Shown: piece after piece, positions 43,497 to 52,525 of the stretch
Numbering within the stretch: position 1 is the stretch's first letter
Layout of the letters: every line of letters begins with the position of its first letter
NCBI RefSeq assembly: GCF_009380135.2
Contig: NZ_WHUT02000001.1
Span: 496,001-560,000 of the forward strand
Length of the DNA: 64,000 bases
Reading direction: 5' to 3'
DNA from: Fertoeibacter niger
GTDB lineage: Bacteria; Pseudomonadota; Alphaproteobacteria; Rhodobacterales; Rhodobacteraceae
Made by a program: the position numbers and the translations under genes
The notes under the pieces: model-generated
Database searches by the model: none
Told to the model about the DNA's origin: nothing
Seen by the model: the letters and a program-made list of their open reading frames with translations, nothing else

Positions 43497-45959
43497 TTAC
43501 AGCACCTGGCGGTGTCCCTCCACCGACCATTGCGCGGGGTCGATCACCCGGCCCTCGGCCTCGATCCGGCCATCGGGATGGAACAGCACCGTGCCATAAT
43601 CCGCATCCTCCACCCGCAGCACATCCTGCGGGCCACCGGCCAATGTCAGGCCCTGATGCCGGGCCGCAAAGCCCGTCAGATCAACTGTGGCCCCAAGCCG
43701 CAGTATCCACCAGTTTTTCTGCCCGGCAAGCCGCAATTCGCAACCTGCCGTCGGGCCCTCGGCCACAAGTTCCAGCGGGCCGGAGGTGCGCAGCATCATG
43801 CCGCCACCCCCGGACCGGGCCGCCGCCAGCGCACCATTCACAAGGCACTCGTCAAACACCGGCTGCGGAAACCAGGCATGGGTAAAGGCGGGCTGTTCCG
43901 GCACGCCGTCAAACAGCACAACCGCCAGCCCGCGATACTGCTGCACCCGCGGCACCGAGGCGCAGCCGCCCCAATAGGACGGGCGGCCATAGCCGGAATG
44001 GATCACCTCACCCGGGTGGTTGATCCAGGTCTGGGCATCGGGGTTGGTGCCGATGCGGGCGTGGATCACGGTTTCCTGATAGCCCCAATCATACCAGCGG
44101 TAATGCGCCGCCGTGCCCATGGCCCAGTCTTTCGTCTTGGCATGTTGCAGGGTGGCAAAGCAGTTTTCACCCTGGGCAAAGCCCCATTCCTGTTCGCCAT
44201 CCGTCAAGTTCGCCCGTTCCGGCAGGCCTTCGGTCAGCACCAGCCCGTGATCGCGCAGGCACAGCGCCAGCCCCGGCAGCGCATGGAAACGCGCACCATA
44301 ATTGCCCGCCCCCCAGATCAGCCGCCCGATGGCCGACAGTTCCAGCGACCGACCGGCCCGCAGCGTGTGTTCATACGACCGGCCCTGCGCCGCCGTCAGC
44401 ACGCCGTGGTGCGCGGAATTCGCCACCAGTTGCAGCAGGCGGATGATGCCCTTGCCCGCCCGCTCGGAAATATCGGCATCGGGGGCCAGCGCATGCAAGG
44501 CGGTCAGGCCCTTGAGATCAATCGGGAAATAGGGGGCCGAATTGAACTCGGCCATCTCCCAGGCCTCGAAATGATCCAGCCAGTCACGCACTCGCTGCGC
44601 GCCCACCGCCGATTGTTCGGCCCCCGTGCGGCCTGACCGTTTGAAGGTAGCGTCGGGCAGGAAAGCCCCAGCCAGATAGGCCGATGTGTGGAACAGCAGC
44701 GCGTGGTTCTCAGAGAAATACCACTGCACGTCATTGCCCGGCTCGTCCATCCAGTAGCGGTAGCCCAGCATGGCGGCGTCGATGCGGTTGCGCGTCGCCT
44801 CGGGCAGCAGATGGCCAAAACGGGTGCGGCCCCAGATCAGCGGCACCAGCGCGAAATCTGCGCAATCCCAGCAATCCTCGATGGTGGGCAGCGTCGCCTC
44901 GATCATCGCCGCCGTGCGCTCGTCGCCAAGGCCAAGGCCCAGCCGGGCCAGTGCGGCCACGGTATCGGGTTCGGAATGTTCGGCCACCTCGGTCAACGCC
45001 TCGGTGATGCGGGTCGCAAGGTCGGGCGCGGCGGTGCCCTGCCGCCCGGCGTGGCAGATCTCCACCCCGAACACCCGGGTTGCGGTAAATCCGCCCGCCG
45101 TCAGCGCGATGGTGAAATGGCGGAAATCGCCCGGCAGATCCTCGGCCCGGTCGATCAGCAGGCGCGTGGCCCCGGCGGGCAAGGCCCGTTCCATGCCCAT
45201 GCTTTGATGCGACATGAAATCGCCCTCGACGGTGATCTTTGCCACCGTATCGGCAGGGATCGGGCGCGGCAGGGTCAGCGCCACCTCGCCCGTGGTATAG
45301 GCGGGAAGCTCGAAATGCATCGTCGCCAGCGCGGTTTCCACAGCCCGGGCGGTCTCGGCAGATCCTGCCAGCGGAATGCCCGCCACGCCCGCAGGCCCGC
45401 TGAGGTAATCAAGCTGGATGTAATAGCGCGCGTCCCGCTCGGCCAGATCGTCGAACCAGACGGCGATGGTGTTGTCGCCCGCGTTCAGCACCACGTCAAA
45501 TTCGGCGGCGCTTTCGCTGTTGCGCTTGTAGGGCGCCAAGAAGCCCGCCTCGGCCCCGTTCACCAGCAGCACCGCGCCGCCGCAGGTGCGCAGGCGCAGC
45601 CGGGCCGCGCCAGCAGTATCGGCGCGCAGCACGGTCTGCGCCCAGGTGGCGATATGGGTGGGGCGAAACCAGAAACCCGACAGGTCAAGCCGGGGCGAAT
45701 CGAACGGCAGCCACAGGCGCGCGAGTTCATCCATTGCCGCAGCTTCGGGGCGCAGGCCCCTGCGCTGCTTGGCAAATTCGGTGCGGCAAGGGTATTCGTG
45801 CGGGATGAAGTTCTTGTCCTTGGTCAGGAAAAAGAACGGGTCCATCTCGCCCGCCATCGGCATGTCGGGCAGGTCATAGCGGGCCTCAACGGTGGCCCCC
45901 ATCTGCCAATAGGTCAGCGGTGCGCCATGGGTCAGCGGGTGGGACAGCAGGTTTTGCAC
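43497..45959 (-). CDS. 820-residue protein of unknown family in the uronate operon
   Basis: I do not recognise this protein. It has no signal peptide, so it should be cytoplasmic. Residues ~90-190 look like a jelly-roll (LSGFWFRPTHIATWAQTVL, then GDNTIAVWFDDLA). Residues ~310-600 are mainly helical and contain QWYFSENHALLFHTSAYL (412-429), and the last ~200 residues are strand-rich with RWYDWGYQETVIHARIG and TWINHPGEV. This order (beta, then alpha-helical toroid, then beta) recalls some polysaccharide lyases and glycosidases, but no known catalytic motif matches. The context, between a binding protein and KduI with GH105 beyond, suggests a carbohydrate-active enzyme for uronate-containing oligosaccharides. 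Confidence 0.75.
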   Translation of the reverse strand: MQNLLSHPLTHGAPLTYWQMGATVEARYDLPDMPMAGEMDPFFFLTKDKNFIPHEYPCRTEFAKQRRGLRPEAAAMDELARLWLPFDSPRLDLSGFWFRPTHIATWAQTVLRADTAGAARLRLRTCGGAVLLVNGAEAGFLAPYKRNSESAAEFDVVLNAGDNTIAVWFDDLAERDARYYIQLDYLSGPAGVAGIPLAGSAETARAVETALATMHFELPAYTTGEVALTLPRPIPADTVAKITVEGDFMSHQSMGMERALPAGATRLLIDRAEDLPGDFRHFTIALTAGGFTATRVFGVEICHAGRQGTAAPDLATRITEALTEVAEHSEPDTVAALARLGLGLGDERTAAMIEATLPTIEDCWDCADFALVPLIWGRTRFGHLLPEATRNRIDAAMLGYRYWMDEPGNDVQWYFSENHALLFHTSAYLAGAFLPDATFKRSGRTGAEQSAVGAQRVRDWLDHFEAWEMAEFNSAPYFPIDLKGLTALHALAPDADISERAGKGIIRLLQLVANSAHHGVLTAAQGRSYEHTLRAGRSLELSAIGRLIWGAGNYGARFHALPGLALCLRDHGLVLTEGLPERANLTDGEQEWGFAQGENCFATLQHAKTKDWAMGTAAHYRWYDWGYQETVIHARIGTNPDAQTWINHPGEVIHSGYGRPSYWGGCASVPRVQQYRGLAVVLFDGVPEQPAFTHAWFPQPVFDECLVNGALAAARSGGGGMMLRTSGPLELVAEGPTAGCELRLAGQKNWWILRLGATVDLTGFAARHQGLTLAGGPQDVLRVEDADYGTVLFHPDGRIEAEGRVIDPAQWSVEGHRQVL

Positions 45960-45968
45960 GGGAATTCC

Positions 45969-46802
45969 TTAGCGCAGGTCGGCAATGTTAACGGGGCTCA
46001 CGTCGGTATAGGCCTGGTTCTCGCCGGTCATGCCCCAGACAAAGGCATAAGGCCCGGTGCCCGCGCCCATATGGATGGACCAGGCGGGTGACAGAACGAT
46101 GTCACCCGAGGCGACGATCAGGTGCCGCGTCTGGTCGGGGCGGCCCATCAGATGCACCACGCGGTCCTGTGCCGCCATGTCGAAATAGCAATAGGCCTCC
46201 ATCCGGCGTTCGTGCAGATGCGGGGGCATCGTGTTCCAGATGCTGCCGGGGGCCGGATCGGTGATGCCCATCAACAGCAGGCAGGAAGGTGCCACCTCGG
46301 GGTGGATGTACATCGCCAAGGACCGCACGTTGGCGCGGGCGGCGTCGCCCATGGTGATGACCTTGGCCTGGGCCTTTGTGATGAGCCGCGTCGGATGGTC
46401 GGCCCCGGCGGGAACCGAATTCATGTAGAACCATGCAGGCGCGGCGGGATCATCCGATTCCAGCGTGACGCTGCCTGTGCCGCGCCCGACATACAGGATG
46501 TCGCGGTTGGCCATGGCAAAACGCTGGCCGTCCACCGTCACCACGCCCGGCCCGCCCAGATTGGCGATGCCCATTTCCCGCGCGTCAAAGAACAACGGTG
46601 TGCCTACATCGGCCCCGTCGCCGAAGGTCAGCGGCGCTGTGGGGCAGGCCCCGCCCACAATCATCCGGTCAACATGGGTATAGGTGAAACGCTGAGCGCC
46701 CGGCGCAAAATGCCCCTCGACCAGATATTCGGCGCGCAGGCGCTCGGTATCATAGCCGGGAATATCGGCGGGGTTGCCGCCATAGCGGATGTCCATCGTC
46801 AT
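45969..46802 (-). CDS. kduI: 5-Dehydro-4-deoxy-D-glucuronate isomerase KduI
   Basis: Converts 5-keto-4-deoxyuronate (from unsaturated uronides) to 2,5-diketo-3-deoxygluconate. The cupin zinc motif HLHERRMEAYCYF and LMGRPDQTRHLIV are visible, as is the SPAWSIHMGAGTGPYAFVWGM tail. 277 residues. The ATG overlaps the stop of the GH105 gene (ATGA), so the two are coupled. KduD is not in the window. The isomerase defines the substrate class: unsaturated uronates from pectin, or similar polysaccharides. Confidence 0.92.
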   Translation of the reverse strand: MTMDIRYGGNPADIPGYDTERLRAEYLVEGHFAPGAQRFTYTHVDRMIVGGACPTAPLTFGDGADVGTPLFFDAREMGIANLGGPGVVTVDGQRFAMANRDILYVGRGTGSVTLESDDPAAPAWFYMNSVPAGADHPTRLITKAQAKVITMGDAARANVRSLAMYIHPEVAPSCLLLMGITDPAPGSIWNTMPPHLHERRMEAYCYFDMAAQDRVVHLMGRPDQTRHLIVASGDIVLSPAWSIHMGAGTGPYAFVWGMTGENQAYTDVSPVNIADLR

Positions 46803-47908
46803 GCGGTTTTCCTTTGCGCATCCGCCTGCCCCACCTGCCCCGCTGCCTCGACCAGACACAGCATCGCCAGCGCCTGACCATAGCCGGTGGGCTGGATCGG
46901 GATGTCACGGTAAAATTGCAGGTCATGGCCCATGCGGGTGCCGTAAGACACGTTCAGCACGGTGCCGCTATCGTCAATATTGGCCAGCACCGCCGCCACC
47001 CCGCGCCAGCCGGCATCGGCCCAAGCCGCGTCGCCCAGCCCCAGCCGCACGGCTTTCAATATGCCATAGGCAAACCCGGCGGTGGCCGAGATTTCCTCGT
47101 AGGCGTAGGGATCATCCAGCAGCGTGCGCCATGCGCCTGACGGGGCCTGCAAGGGGAGCAACGCCTGCACCTGCGCCGTCAACACGCCAGTCAGATAGGC
47201 GCGGATGGCGGGCGGCACATCGCAAAGCTCATACAGATCAAGGATGCAGGCCGTGACCCAGGCATTGCCGCGCGCCCAGCGGGCCCGGGCAAAGTTGTGG
47301 CGGCCCTCGAATGTCCAGCCATGAAACCACAGGCCCGTCGCCGGATCGGACAGATAGCGCGTATGCACCAGAAATTGCCGCAAAGCCTCGTCCACCAGTT
47401 CGGTGCGGCCCGATGCCTGCCCATAGCTGGCCAGAAACAGCGCCGCCATGAACAGCGTGTCATCCCAGAGTTCGCCGGGGTTCACCTTGTCGGAGACGTC
47501 ATGCTGCAAGCCGCCCTCTGCGGTGCGCGGCGCTTCCGCCATCAGGCGGTTCGCCCAGTCGTCCAGCACCGCCTGCCAGCGCGGATCGCGGGTTTCGCGC
47601 CATAGCACCGACAAAGCCAGCATCGGCCCGGTTGTGTTGATATTCAGCCCCGGCAGCCCTTCGGCGATGCGCTCGGCATACCAGCCCTCCAGCAGGGCGC
47701 GCAGGGCGGGGTCGCGGTGCCGCAGCCACAGTTGCACAAGGCCATAAAGCCCCACGCCCTGTGGCCATTCCCACGAAGTAAAGCTGATGTAATCGCCCGC
47801 CGTGCCATCCAGATTAGGCTCGTCAAAGGTGCCGTCATGGCGCAGGGCCGTCAGGCCGTTGACCAGCAAATCCAGCCGTGCATGCAGCATCGTGGCATCC
47901 GGCAGCAT
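46799..47908 (-). CDS. GH105 unsaturated glycuronyl hydrolase
   Basis: Cleaves the unsaturated uronic residue from lyase-made oligosaccharides (YteR/YesR type). Family features are WEWPQGVGLYGL, ELWDDTLFMAALFLASYG (148-163, with the catalytic Asp at 149 or 150), LWFHGWTFEGRHNFARARWARGNAW (HGW 196-198, WARGNAW 211-217) and SATAGFAYG. 369 residues with an all-helical toroid. No signal peptide, so it acts on imported sugars in the cytoplasm. It is the first gene of the operon, divergent from the LacI gene. GH88 is an alternative. Confidence 0.88.
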   Translation of the reverse strand: MLPDATMLHARLDLLVNGLTALRHDGTFDEPNLDGTAGDYISFTSWEWPQGVGLYGLVQLWLRHRDPALRALLEGWYAERIAEGLPGLNINTTGPMLALSVLWRETRDPRWQAVLDDWANRLMAEAPRTAEGGLQHDVSDKVNPGELWDDTLFMAALFLASYGQASGRTELVDEALRQFLVHTRYLSDPATGLWFHGWTFEGRHNFARARWARGNAWVTACILDLYELCDVPPAIRAYLTGVLTAQVQALLPLQAPSGAWRTLLDDPYAYEEISATAGFAYGILKAVRLGLGDAAWADAGWRGVAAVLANIDDSGTVLNVSYGTRMGHDLQFYRDIPIQPTGYGQALAMLCLVEAAGQVGQADAQRKTA

Positions 47909-47963
47909 CGCGTCTCCCCCCGCTTTGTTCGTTGATGAAAATGCCGTGAGAAAATGATTTGCA

Positions 47964-47988
47964 CAATCTGAAAATTTTTTGCAGATTG
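47964..47988. promoter_or_regulatory. Candidate LacI-type operator
   Basis: Inverted repeat CAATCTG / CAGATTG with an AT-rich 11-base centre, in the 99-base divergent region between the GH105 gene and the LacI gene. The region is markedly AT-rich compared with the genes. It lies 20 bases upstream of the LacI start and 56 upstream of the operon start, where a repressor could control both. Confidence 0.5.
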
Positions 47989-48007
47989 ATCCATAAAGGA
48001 GCCAATC

Positions 48008-49042
48008 GTGGACATCACCGGAAAGAAGGGCAAGATCAGCCGCCGCGTGCGTTTGCAGGATATTGCAACGATCTGCGGGGTGTCGGTTTCCACCGTGTCG
48101 CGCGCGCTTGCCGACGGGTCGGGCGTGCGGCCCGATCTGGTGGCCAGGATACAAAAGGCGGCGCAGGATTTCAGCTATGCCATGCCCTCGTCGCTGGCGG
48201 GGCAGAAGGTGATGGTGCTGGCCTCGGCGGCGGCCATGGTAGATTACACGCGCAGCCAGTTCACGCTTCAGGTGATGCAGGGTCTGGGCGACCGGGCGGC
48301 CCTGCTGCGCTTGCAGGTCATCACCCGCGCCGTGGCCGACAGCGAGGATGAGCGGCGGATTTTGCAAGAGGTCGAGGCGGATGATAGCATCGCGGGCCTG
48401 CTGTTCCTGACGTTGGATGACGAGGCGATGCTGGCCCCCACGCGCGGCTTTTCCAAGCCCATCGTGCTGGTCAACGGCGATGACCCCACGATGCGGCTGT
48501 CATCCATCGCGCCCAGCAACCGGGCTGCGGCGGCGCTGGCCACCGGGCATCTGCTGACGCTGGGGCACCGGCGGATATTGTTCCTGATGCGGCGCGGGCG
48601 GCGCACGATCGAACGGCGGTTCGAGGGCTGGCGCGACCGGATGGTGGCGGCAGGCGTGCATGACCCGGCGCTGGTGGTCGAGGTGGCCGACTGGCTGCCC
48701 GAGCTGGCCGCCGATGCGGTGCGGGCACGGCTGCGGCAGGGGCGCGACTTCACGGCGATTCTGGCGGCGGGGGATTCGCTGGCCATCGGGGCCTTGCAGG
48801 CGTTGGCGGCCGAGGGCGTGGCGGTGCCCGGCGAAGTATCGGTCATGGGGATGGACAGCCTGCCGCAAGGCGCGTTCCAGACGCCGCCCCTCAGCGCGAT
48901 CCAGATGCCGATGCGCGAGATCGGGGCGGCAGCGGTGGATCTATTGCGCGAGATCCTCACCGGCCTGCCCCTGCCCGCGCGGCGGATCGAACTGGCCTGC
49001 GGCTTGCAGGAGCGCGGATCGACGGGGCCCGCGCCGCGCTGA
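48008..49042 (+). CDS. LacI-family transcriptional regulator
   Basis: The N-terminal helix-turn-helix is RLQDIATICGVSVSTVSRAL followed by the hinge GVRPDLVARIQKAAQDFSY. A periplasmic-binding-protein-like sugar domain follows, including the ILAAGDSLAIGALQALAAEG strand and the VSVMGMDSLPQ end. 344 residues. It is divergent from the uronate operon with the palindrome between, so it probably represses that operon until a uronate or oligosaccharide ligand binds. Ligand unknown. Confidence 0.9.
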   Translation: MDITGKKGKISRRVRLQDIATICGVSVSTVSRALADGSGVRPDLVARIQKAAQDFSYAMPSSLAGQKVMVLASAAAMVDYTRSQFTLQVMQGLGDRAALLRLQVITRAVADSEDERRILQEVEADDSIAGLLFLTLDDEAMLAPTRGFSKPIVLVNGDDPTMRLSSIAPSNRAAAALATGHLLTLGHRRILFLMRRGRRTIERRFEGWRDRMVAAGVHDPALVVEVADWLPELAADAVRARLRQGRDFTAILAAGDSLAIGALQALAAEGVAVPGEVSVMGMDSLPQGAFQTPPLSAIQMPMREIGAAAVDLLREILTGLPLPARRIELACGLQERGSTGPAPR

Positions 49043-49133
49043 TCGGGGAAAGGTGGTCGGTGCGTCACAGGTTTACACCGCCGCGCCGCGCGATTATCTG
49101 GCCTGCCCTGCCCTTGCATCCCCGAGGCCCGCC

Positions 49134-50387
49134 ATGACAGCCCCCTTTTGCGGTATCGACTTTGGCACGTCGAATTCCACCGTGGCGCTTGCCGATGCCA
49201 CAGGCGCGCGGCTGATAGCGCTGGAGGGCGCGCACCGCACCCTGCCCTCGGCGGTGTTCTGGGATGCTGATGGTGCTCCGCCGCAGTTTGGCCGCGCCGC
49301 CATGGCGGCCTATACCGGCGGCGAGGACGGGCGGCTGATGCGCGGGCTGAAAAGCACGCTGGGGTCATCGCTGATCCACGAGAAAACCCGCGTGGGCAAC
49401 AAGGCGCTGGCCTTTACCCAGATCGTCGGCAGCTTTTTTGCCCATCTGCGCGCGCGTGTGGTGGCCGAGGCGGGTGAAGTCACGCGCGCCGTGCTGGGCC
49501 GGCCGGTGCATTTCGTTGATGATGACGCATCAGGTGACGCGGCGGCGCAGGATGTGCTGGAAGGCATCGCGCGGGCGCAGGGCTTCACCGAGGTGGCGTT
49601 TCAATATGAACCCATCGCGGCGGCGCTGCATTACGAACAGGGTGTGGCGGCCGAGGAACTGGTGCTGATCGTCGATATCGGCGGCGGCACGTCGGATTTT
49701 TCCATCGTGCGGGTGTCGCCCGAACGCGCGCGGGCGGCAGACCGGCAGGCCGACATTCTGGCCAATGACGGCATCCGCGTGGGGGGCACCGATTTTGACC
49801 GGCTGCTCAGCCTGGCACAGGTGATGCCGCATCTGGGCTTTGGTGCTGCCACAGCCGATGGCAAGGGGCTGATGCCACGGCATTATTTCATTGATCTGGC
49901 AACATGGCACCGGATCAACGCGCTTTATACCGCGCGCACCATGGCAGACCTCAAGGCGCTGCGCCATCTGATCGCCCGCCCCGTGCTGATGGACCGGATG
50001 ATGCGGGTGGTGGGGCAGCGCCACGGGCATGCGCTGGCCTTGGCGACGGAAGAGGCCAAGATCGCCCTGTCGGTGGCCAGCGATGCCCCGATCCGCATCG
50101 GGGCCTTTACCGGCGGGCCTGACGCCAGCGCCAGCCGCGCGGGGTTTGAGGCGGCGGTGGAGGCCCCGTTGCTGCGCATCCGCGCGGCGCTGGAAAACAT
50201 TCTGGCGCAGGCCGGGCTGGCACCGGGCGACATCGGCACGGTGTTCATGACCGGCGGCTCCAGCAGCCTGCCGGTGCTGCATGCCGCCGTCGCCGCCGTT
50301 CTGCCCGGCGTGCCGGTGGCGACGGGTGATCTGCTGGGCAGCGTGGGCACCGGGCTGGCGCTGGACGCACGGCGCAAGTTCGGCTGA
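49134..50387 (+). CDS. Hsp70-like chaperone, YegD type
   Basis: Has the actin/Hsp70 nucleotide-binding domain only: IDFGTSNSTVAL (phosphate loop 1) at 8-19, IVDIGGGTSDFS (phosphate loop 2), and a C-terminal MTGGSSSLPVL adenosine motif. The C-terminal peptide-binding domain of DnaK is absent. 417 residues, close to the size of YegD. The start MTAPFCGIDF was chosen; longer reading frames run into the LacI gene. Function of YegD-like proteins is unclear. Placed between two transport systems, with its own gap of 91 bases. Confidence 0.85.
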   Translation: MTAPFCGIDFGTSNSTVALADATGARLIALEGAHRTLPSAVFWDADGAPPQFGRAAMAAYTGGEDGRLMRGLKSTLGSSLIHEKTRVGNKALAFTQIVGSFFAHLRARVVAEAGEVTRAVLGRPVHFVDDDASGDAAAQDVLEGIARAQGFTEVAFQYEPIAAALHYEQGVAAEELVLIVDIGGGTSDFSIVRVSPERARAADRQADILANDGIRVGGTDFDRLLSLAQVMPHLGFGAATADGKGLMPRHYFIDLATWHRINALYTARTMADLKALRHLIARPVLMDRMMRVVGQRHGHALALATEEAKIALSVASDAPIRIGAFTGGPDASASRAGFEAAVEAPLLRIRAALENILAQAGLAPGDIGTVFMTGGSSSLPVLHAAVAAVLPGVPVATGDLLGSVGTGLALDARRKFG

Positions 50388-50395
50388 CGCCGGGC

Positions 50396-50414
50396 CGCAT
50401 TGTCCGGCAATGCG
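50396..50414. terminator. Hairpin between convergent genes
   Basis: CGCATTG / CAATGCG with a TCCGG loop, in the 39-base gap between the Hsp70-like gene and the sensor kinase. No T run is present on either strand. Confidence 0.35.
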
Positions 50415-50426
50415 CCGGGGCTGCGT

Positions 50427-51782
50427 TCAGGCCTGCTCGGCAAAGCGCACGGTGGCGCGCAGGCCACGGCCACCAGCGCCATCGGCCAGATCCAGCACCC
50501 CGCCGAACAGCGCCGCGATCTCGGCCACGATGGCCAGCCCCAGCCCCATGCCCTCTCCGCCGCTGGGGGTGAACCGCTGGCCGATCAGGGCGCGCCGGGC
50601 CGGGGGAATGCCGGGGCCATCATCCTCGACCGCAAGCACTGCCGCGCCGCCGGCACCCGCCACGCGCACCGTCACCTCGGCCCCGTGACCGGCATAAAGC
50701 AGCGCGTTCTGGATCAGGTTGCGCAAAAGCTCGCGCAGCAGCACGGGTTCGGCGCGCAGCCAGACAGTGCCCTGCCCGTCAAACCCCAGATCAAGCCCGG
50801 CCTCGGCGGCATCGGGCACCAGTTCCGCCGTCAGGTCGCGGGCCAGTGCTGTCAGGTTCACCGGCTCCATCCCCCTTCCCGCCGCATCCACCCGCGCCAG
50901 CAGCAAGAGTTGCGCCAGCACGCGTTCAGCCTCGGCCAGGGCGGCATCGGCGCGGGCATTGGCGCGGCGTGATTCGTCCAATGTGGCGGCCCTTGTGGCC
51001 AGCGCCAGTTCGGTGCGCACTACGGCCATGGGGGTGCGCAGCTGGTGGCTGGCATTGCCGGTGAAATTGCGCAGGCCCGCCAGCGCCGTGCCCAGCCGCG
51101 TCATGAAGCTGTTGACCGCCTCGACCAGCCCCTCGACCTCGGACGGGGTGGCGGCGCGGATCGGGCGCAGGTCGTCGGGCGAGCGTTCGGCAATCGCCTC
51201 GCCCAGCCGGTTCAGCGGCCGCAGCGCCAGCGTGACCGCCACCCAGACCGCGACGGATGCCCCAAGGATCATGCCCGCCAGCCGCAGCCCCGCCCGCCAC
51301 AGGATCGCGCGGGCCAGTTCGCGCCGCGCCAACGTGGTTTCGGCCACGGTGACGGTGAAGGCGATGCTGTCAAACCCCGTGGTGGCCTGCCGGTGCAGGG
51401 TGGCGACACGGATGGGCTCATCGCCGAACATTGCATCGGCAAACACCGTGCCGTCACCGTCGGCGGGCACGATGCCCAGATCCTCATAGCCGGTCAGAAA
51501 CGCGCCGGGCGGGCCATCGACGCGGTAAAACACCCGATCCTGTGCGGTGGAGGTCAGCATTTCAAGGGCGGAATAGGGGATGTCCACCTCCAGCCCGCCA
51601 TCCTCGTCCACCGAGACCCGTTCGGCGATGGCCAGCGCCGATCCGGCCAGCACCCGGTCAGAAACCGATGTGGCCGTGCGGATCGCCTCGCGCCAGGTGT
51701 CGGCCAGCGCCAGCATGCCCAGCACGGCGGTCGAGACCAGCAGCCAGCCCAGCAGGCGGCGGCGCAGCGAATAGCGCGTCAT
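50427..51782 (-). CDS. tctE: Sensor histidine kinase, TctE type
   Basis: A membrane-bound sensor. Two transmembrane helices (residues 10-25 and about 167-185) flank a periplasmic domain of about 140 residues. A HAMP-like linker, the H-box NASHQLRTPMAVV, and the N (LIQNALLYAG) and G1 (VEDDGPGIP) and G2 (GMGLGLAIV) boxes follow. 451 residues. The ATG overlaps the response-regulator stop. The gene order (response regulator, kinase) and the transporter beyond are those of the citrate-type TctDE systems. Confidence 0.9.
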   Translation of the reverse strand: MTRYSLRRRLLGWLLVSTAVLGMLALADTWREAIRTATSVSDRVLAGSALAIAERVSVDEDGGLEVDIPYSALEMLTSTAQDRVFYRVDGPPGAFLTGYEDLGIVPADGDGTVFADAMFGDEPIRVATLHRQATTGFDSIAFTVTVAETTLARRELARAILWRAGLRLAGMILGASVAVWVAVTLALRPLNRLGEAIAERSPDDLRPIRAATPSEVEGLVEAVNSFMTRLGTALAGLRNFTGNASHQLRTPMAVVRTELALATRAATLDESRRANARADAALAEAERVLAQLLLLARVDAAGRGMEPVNLTALARDLTAELVPDAAEAGLDLGFDGQGTVWLRAEPVLLRELLRNLIQNALLYAGHGAEVTVRVAGAGGAAVLAVEDDGPGIPPARRALIGQRFTPSGGEGMGLGLAIVAEIAALFGGVLDLADGAGGRGLRATVRFAEQA

Positions 51783-52453
51783 TCGGCGGCGGCCTGTTCA
51801 AGGTAGTATCCGATACCCCGCGCGGTGCGCAGGCTGAGCCCATGCGGGGCCAGACGCTTGCGCAACCGGCTGGCGTATTGTTCGATCGCATTGTCGCTGA
51901 GCGCGTCATCCAGTGCGGTCAGCGACTGGATGATGCGCTCTTTGGCCACCACCTTGCCCGCGCGCATGAACAAAAGTTCCAGCAAGGCGCGTTCACGGGC
52001 GGGCAGATCCAGCGGCTGGCCTGCCACGGCAAACTGGCGCGACACCAGATCCAGCGTGACCGGCCCAAGGCTGACGGTTGAGGCGCGCAGCCCCGCCTGA
52101 CGGCGCAGCAAGGATCGCACCCGCGCCTCGAATTCGCCGATGTCGAAGGGCTTGGTCATGTAGTCATCGGCCCCCAGATCAAGGCCCTTCACCCGTTCCT
52201 CGGGGGTGCCGCGCGCGGTCAGGATCAGCACCGCCGCCGGGTTGGCCCGCGCCCGCATGGCGCGCAGCACGGCCAGACCATCCATTTGCGGCAGATTCAG
52301 ATCAAGGATCACCAGATCAAAAGCTTCGGCTGCGGCAAAAGCCTCGGCCGATGCGCCATCGTGCACCGTATCCACGGCATAGCCCGCCCCGGCCAGCAGG
52401 GTGGCCAGCGCCTCGGCCAGCGGCAGGTTGTCTTCGACCAGCAGGATGCGCAT
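51779..52453 (-). CDS. tctD: Response regulator, TctD type (OmpR family)
   Basis: A two-domain regulator. The receiver has the acidic pair ED at 7-8, the phosphoacceptor Asp51 in VILDLNLPQMDG, and the MTKPF lysine. The C-terminal winged-helix DNA-binding domain of OmpR type ends with TARGIGYYLE. 224 residues. The start MRILLVEDNL was chosen; upstream residues are not part of the receiver. It is transcribed away from the binding-protein gene, 72 bases off. The likely target is the tctCBA promoter region. Confidence 0.93.
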   Translation of the reverse strand: MRILLVEDNLPLAEALATLLAGAGYAVDTVHDGASAEAFAAAEAFDLVILDLNLPQMDGLAVLRAMRARANPAAVLILTARGTPEERVKGLDLGADDYMTKPFDIGEFEARVRSLLRRQAGLRASTVSLGPVTLDLVSRQFAVAGQPLDLPARERALLELLFMRAGKVVAKERIIQSLTALDDALSDNAIEQYASRLRKRLAPHGLSLRTARGIGYYLEQAAAE

Positions 52454-52525
52454 CGGTCCTCCGCCCACCAGTATAGGGGCGCCGCGGGCGTTGTGAACCA
52501 TGCAAAACCGGGGCATGCTGGGGGG

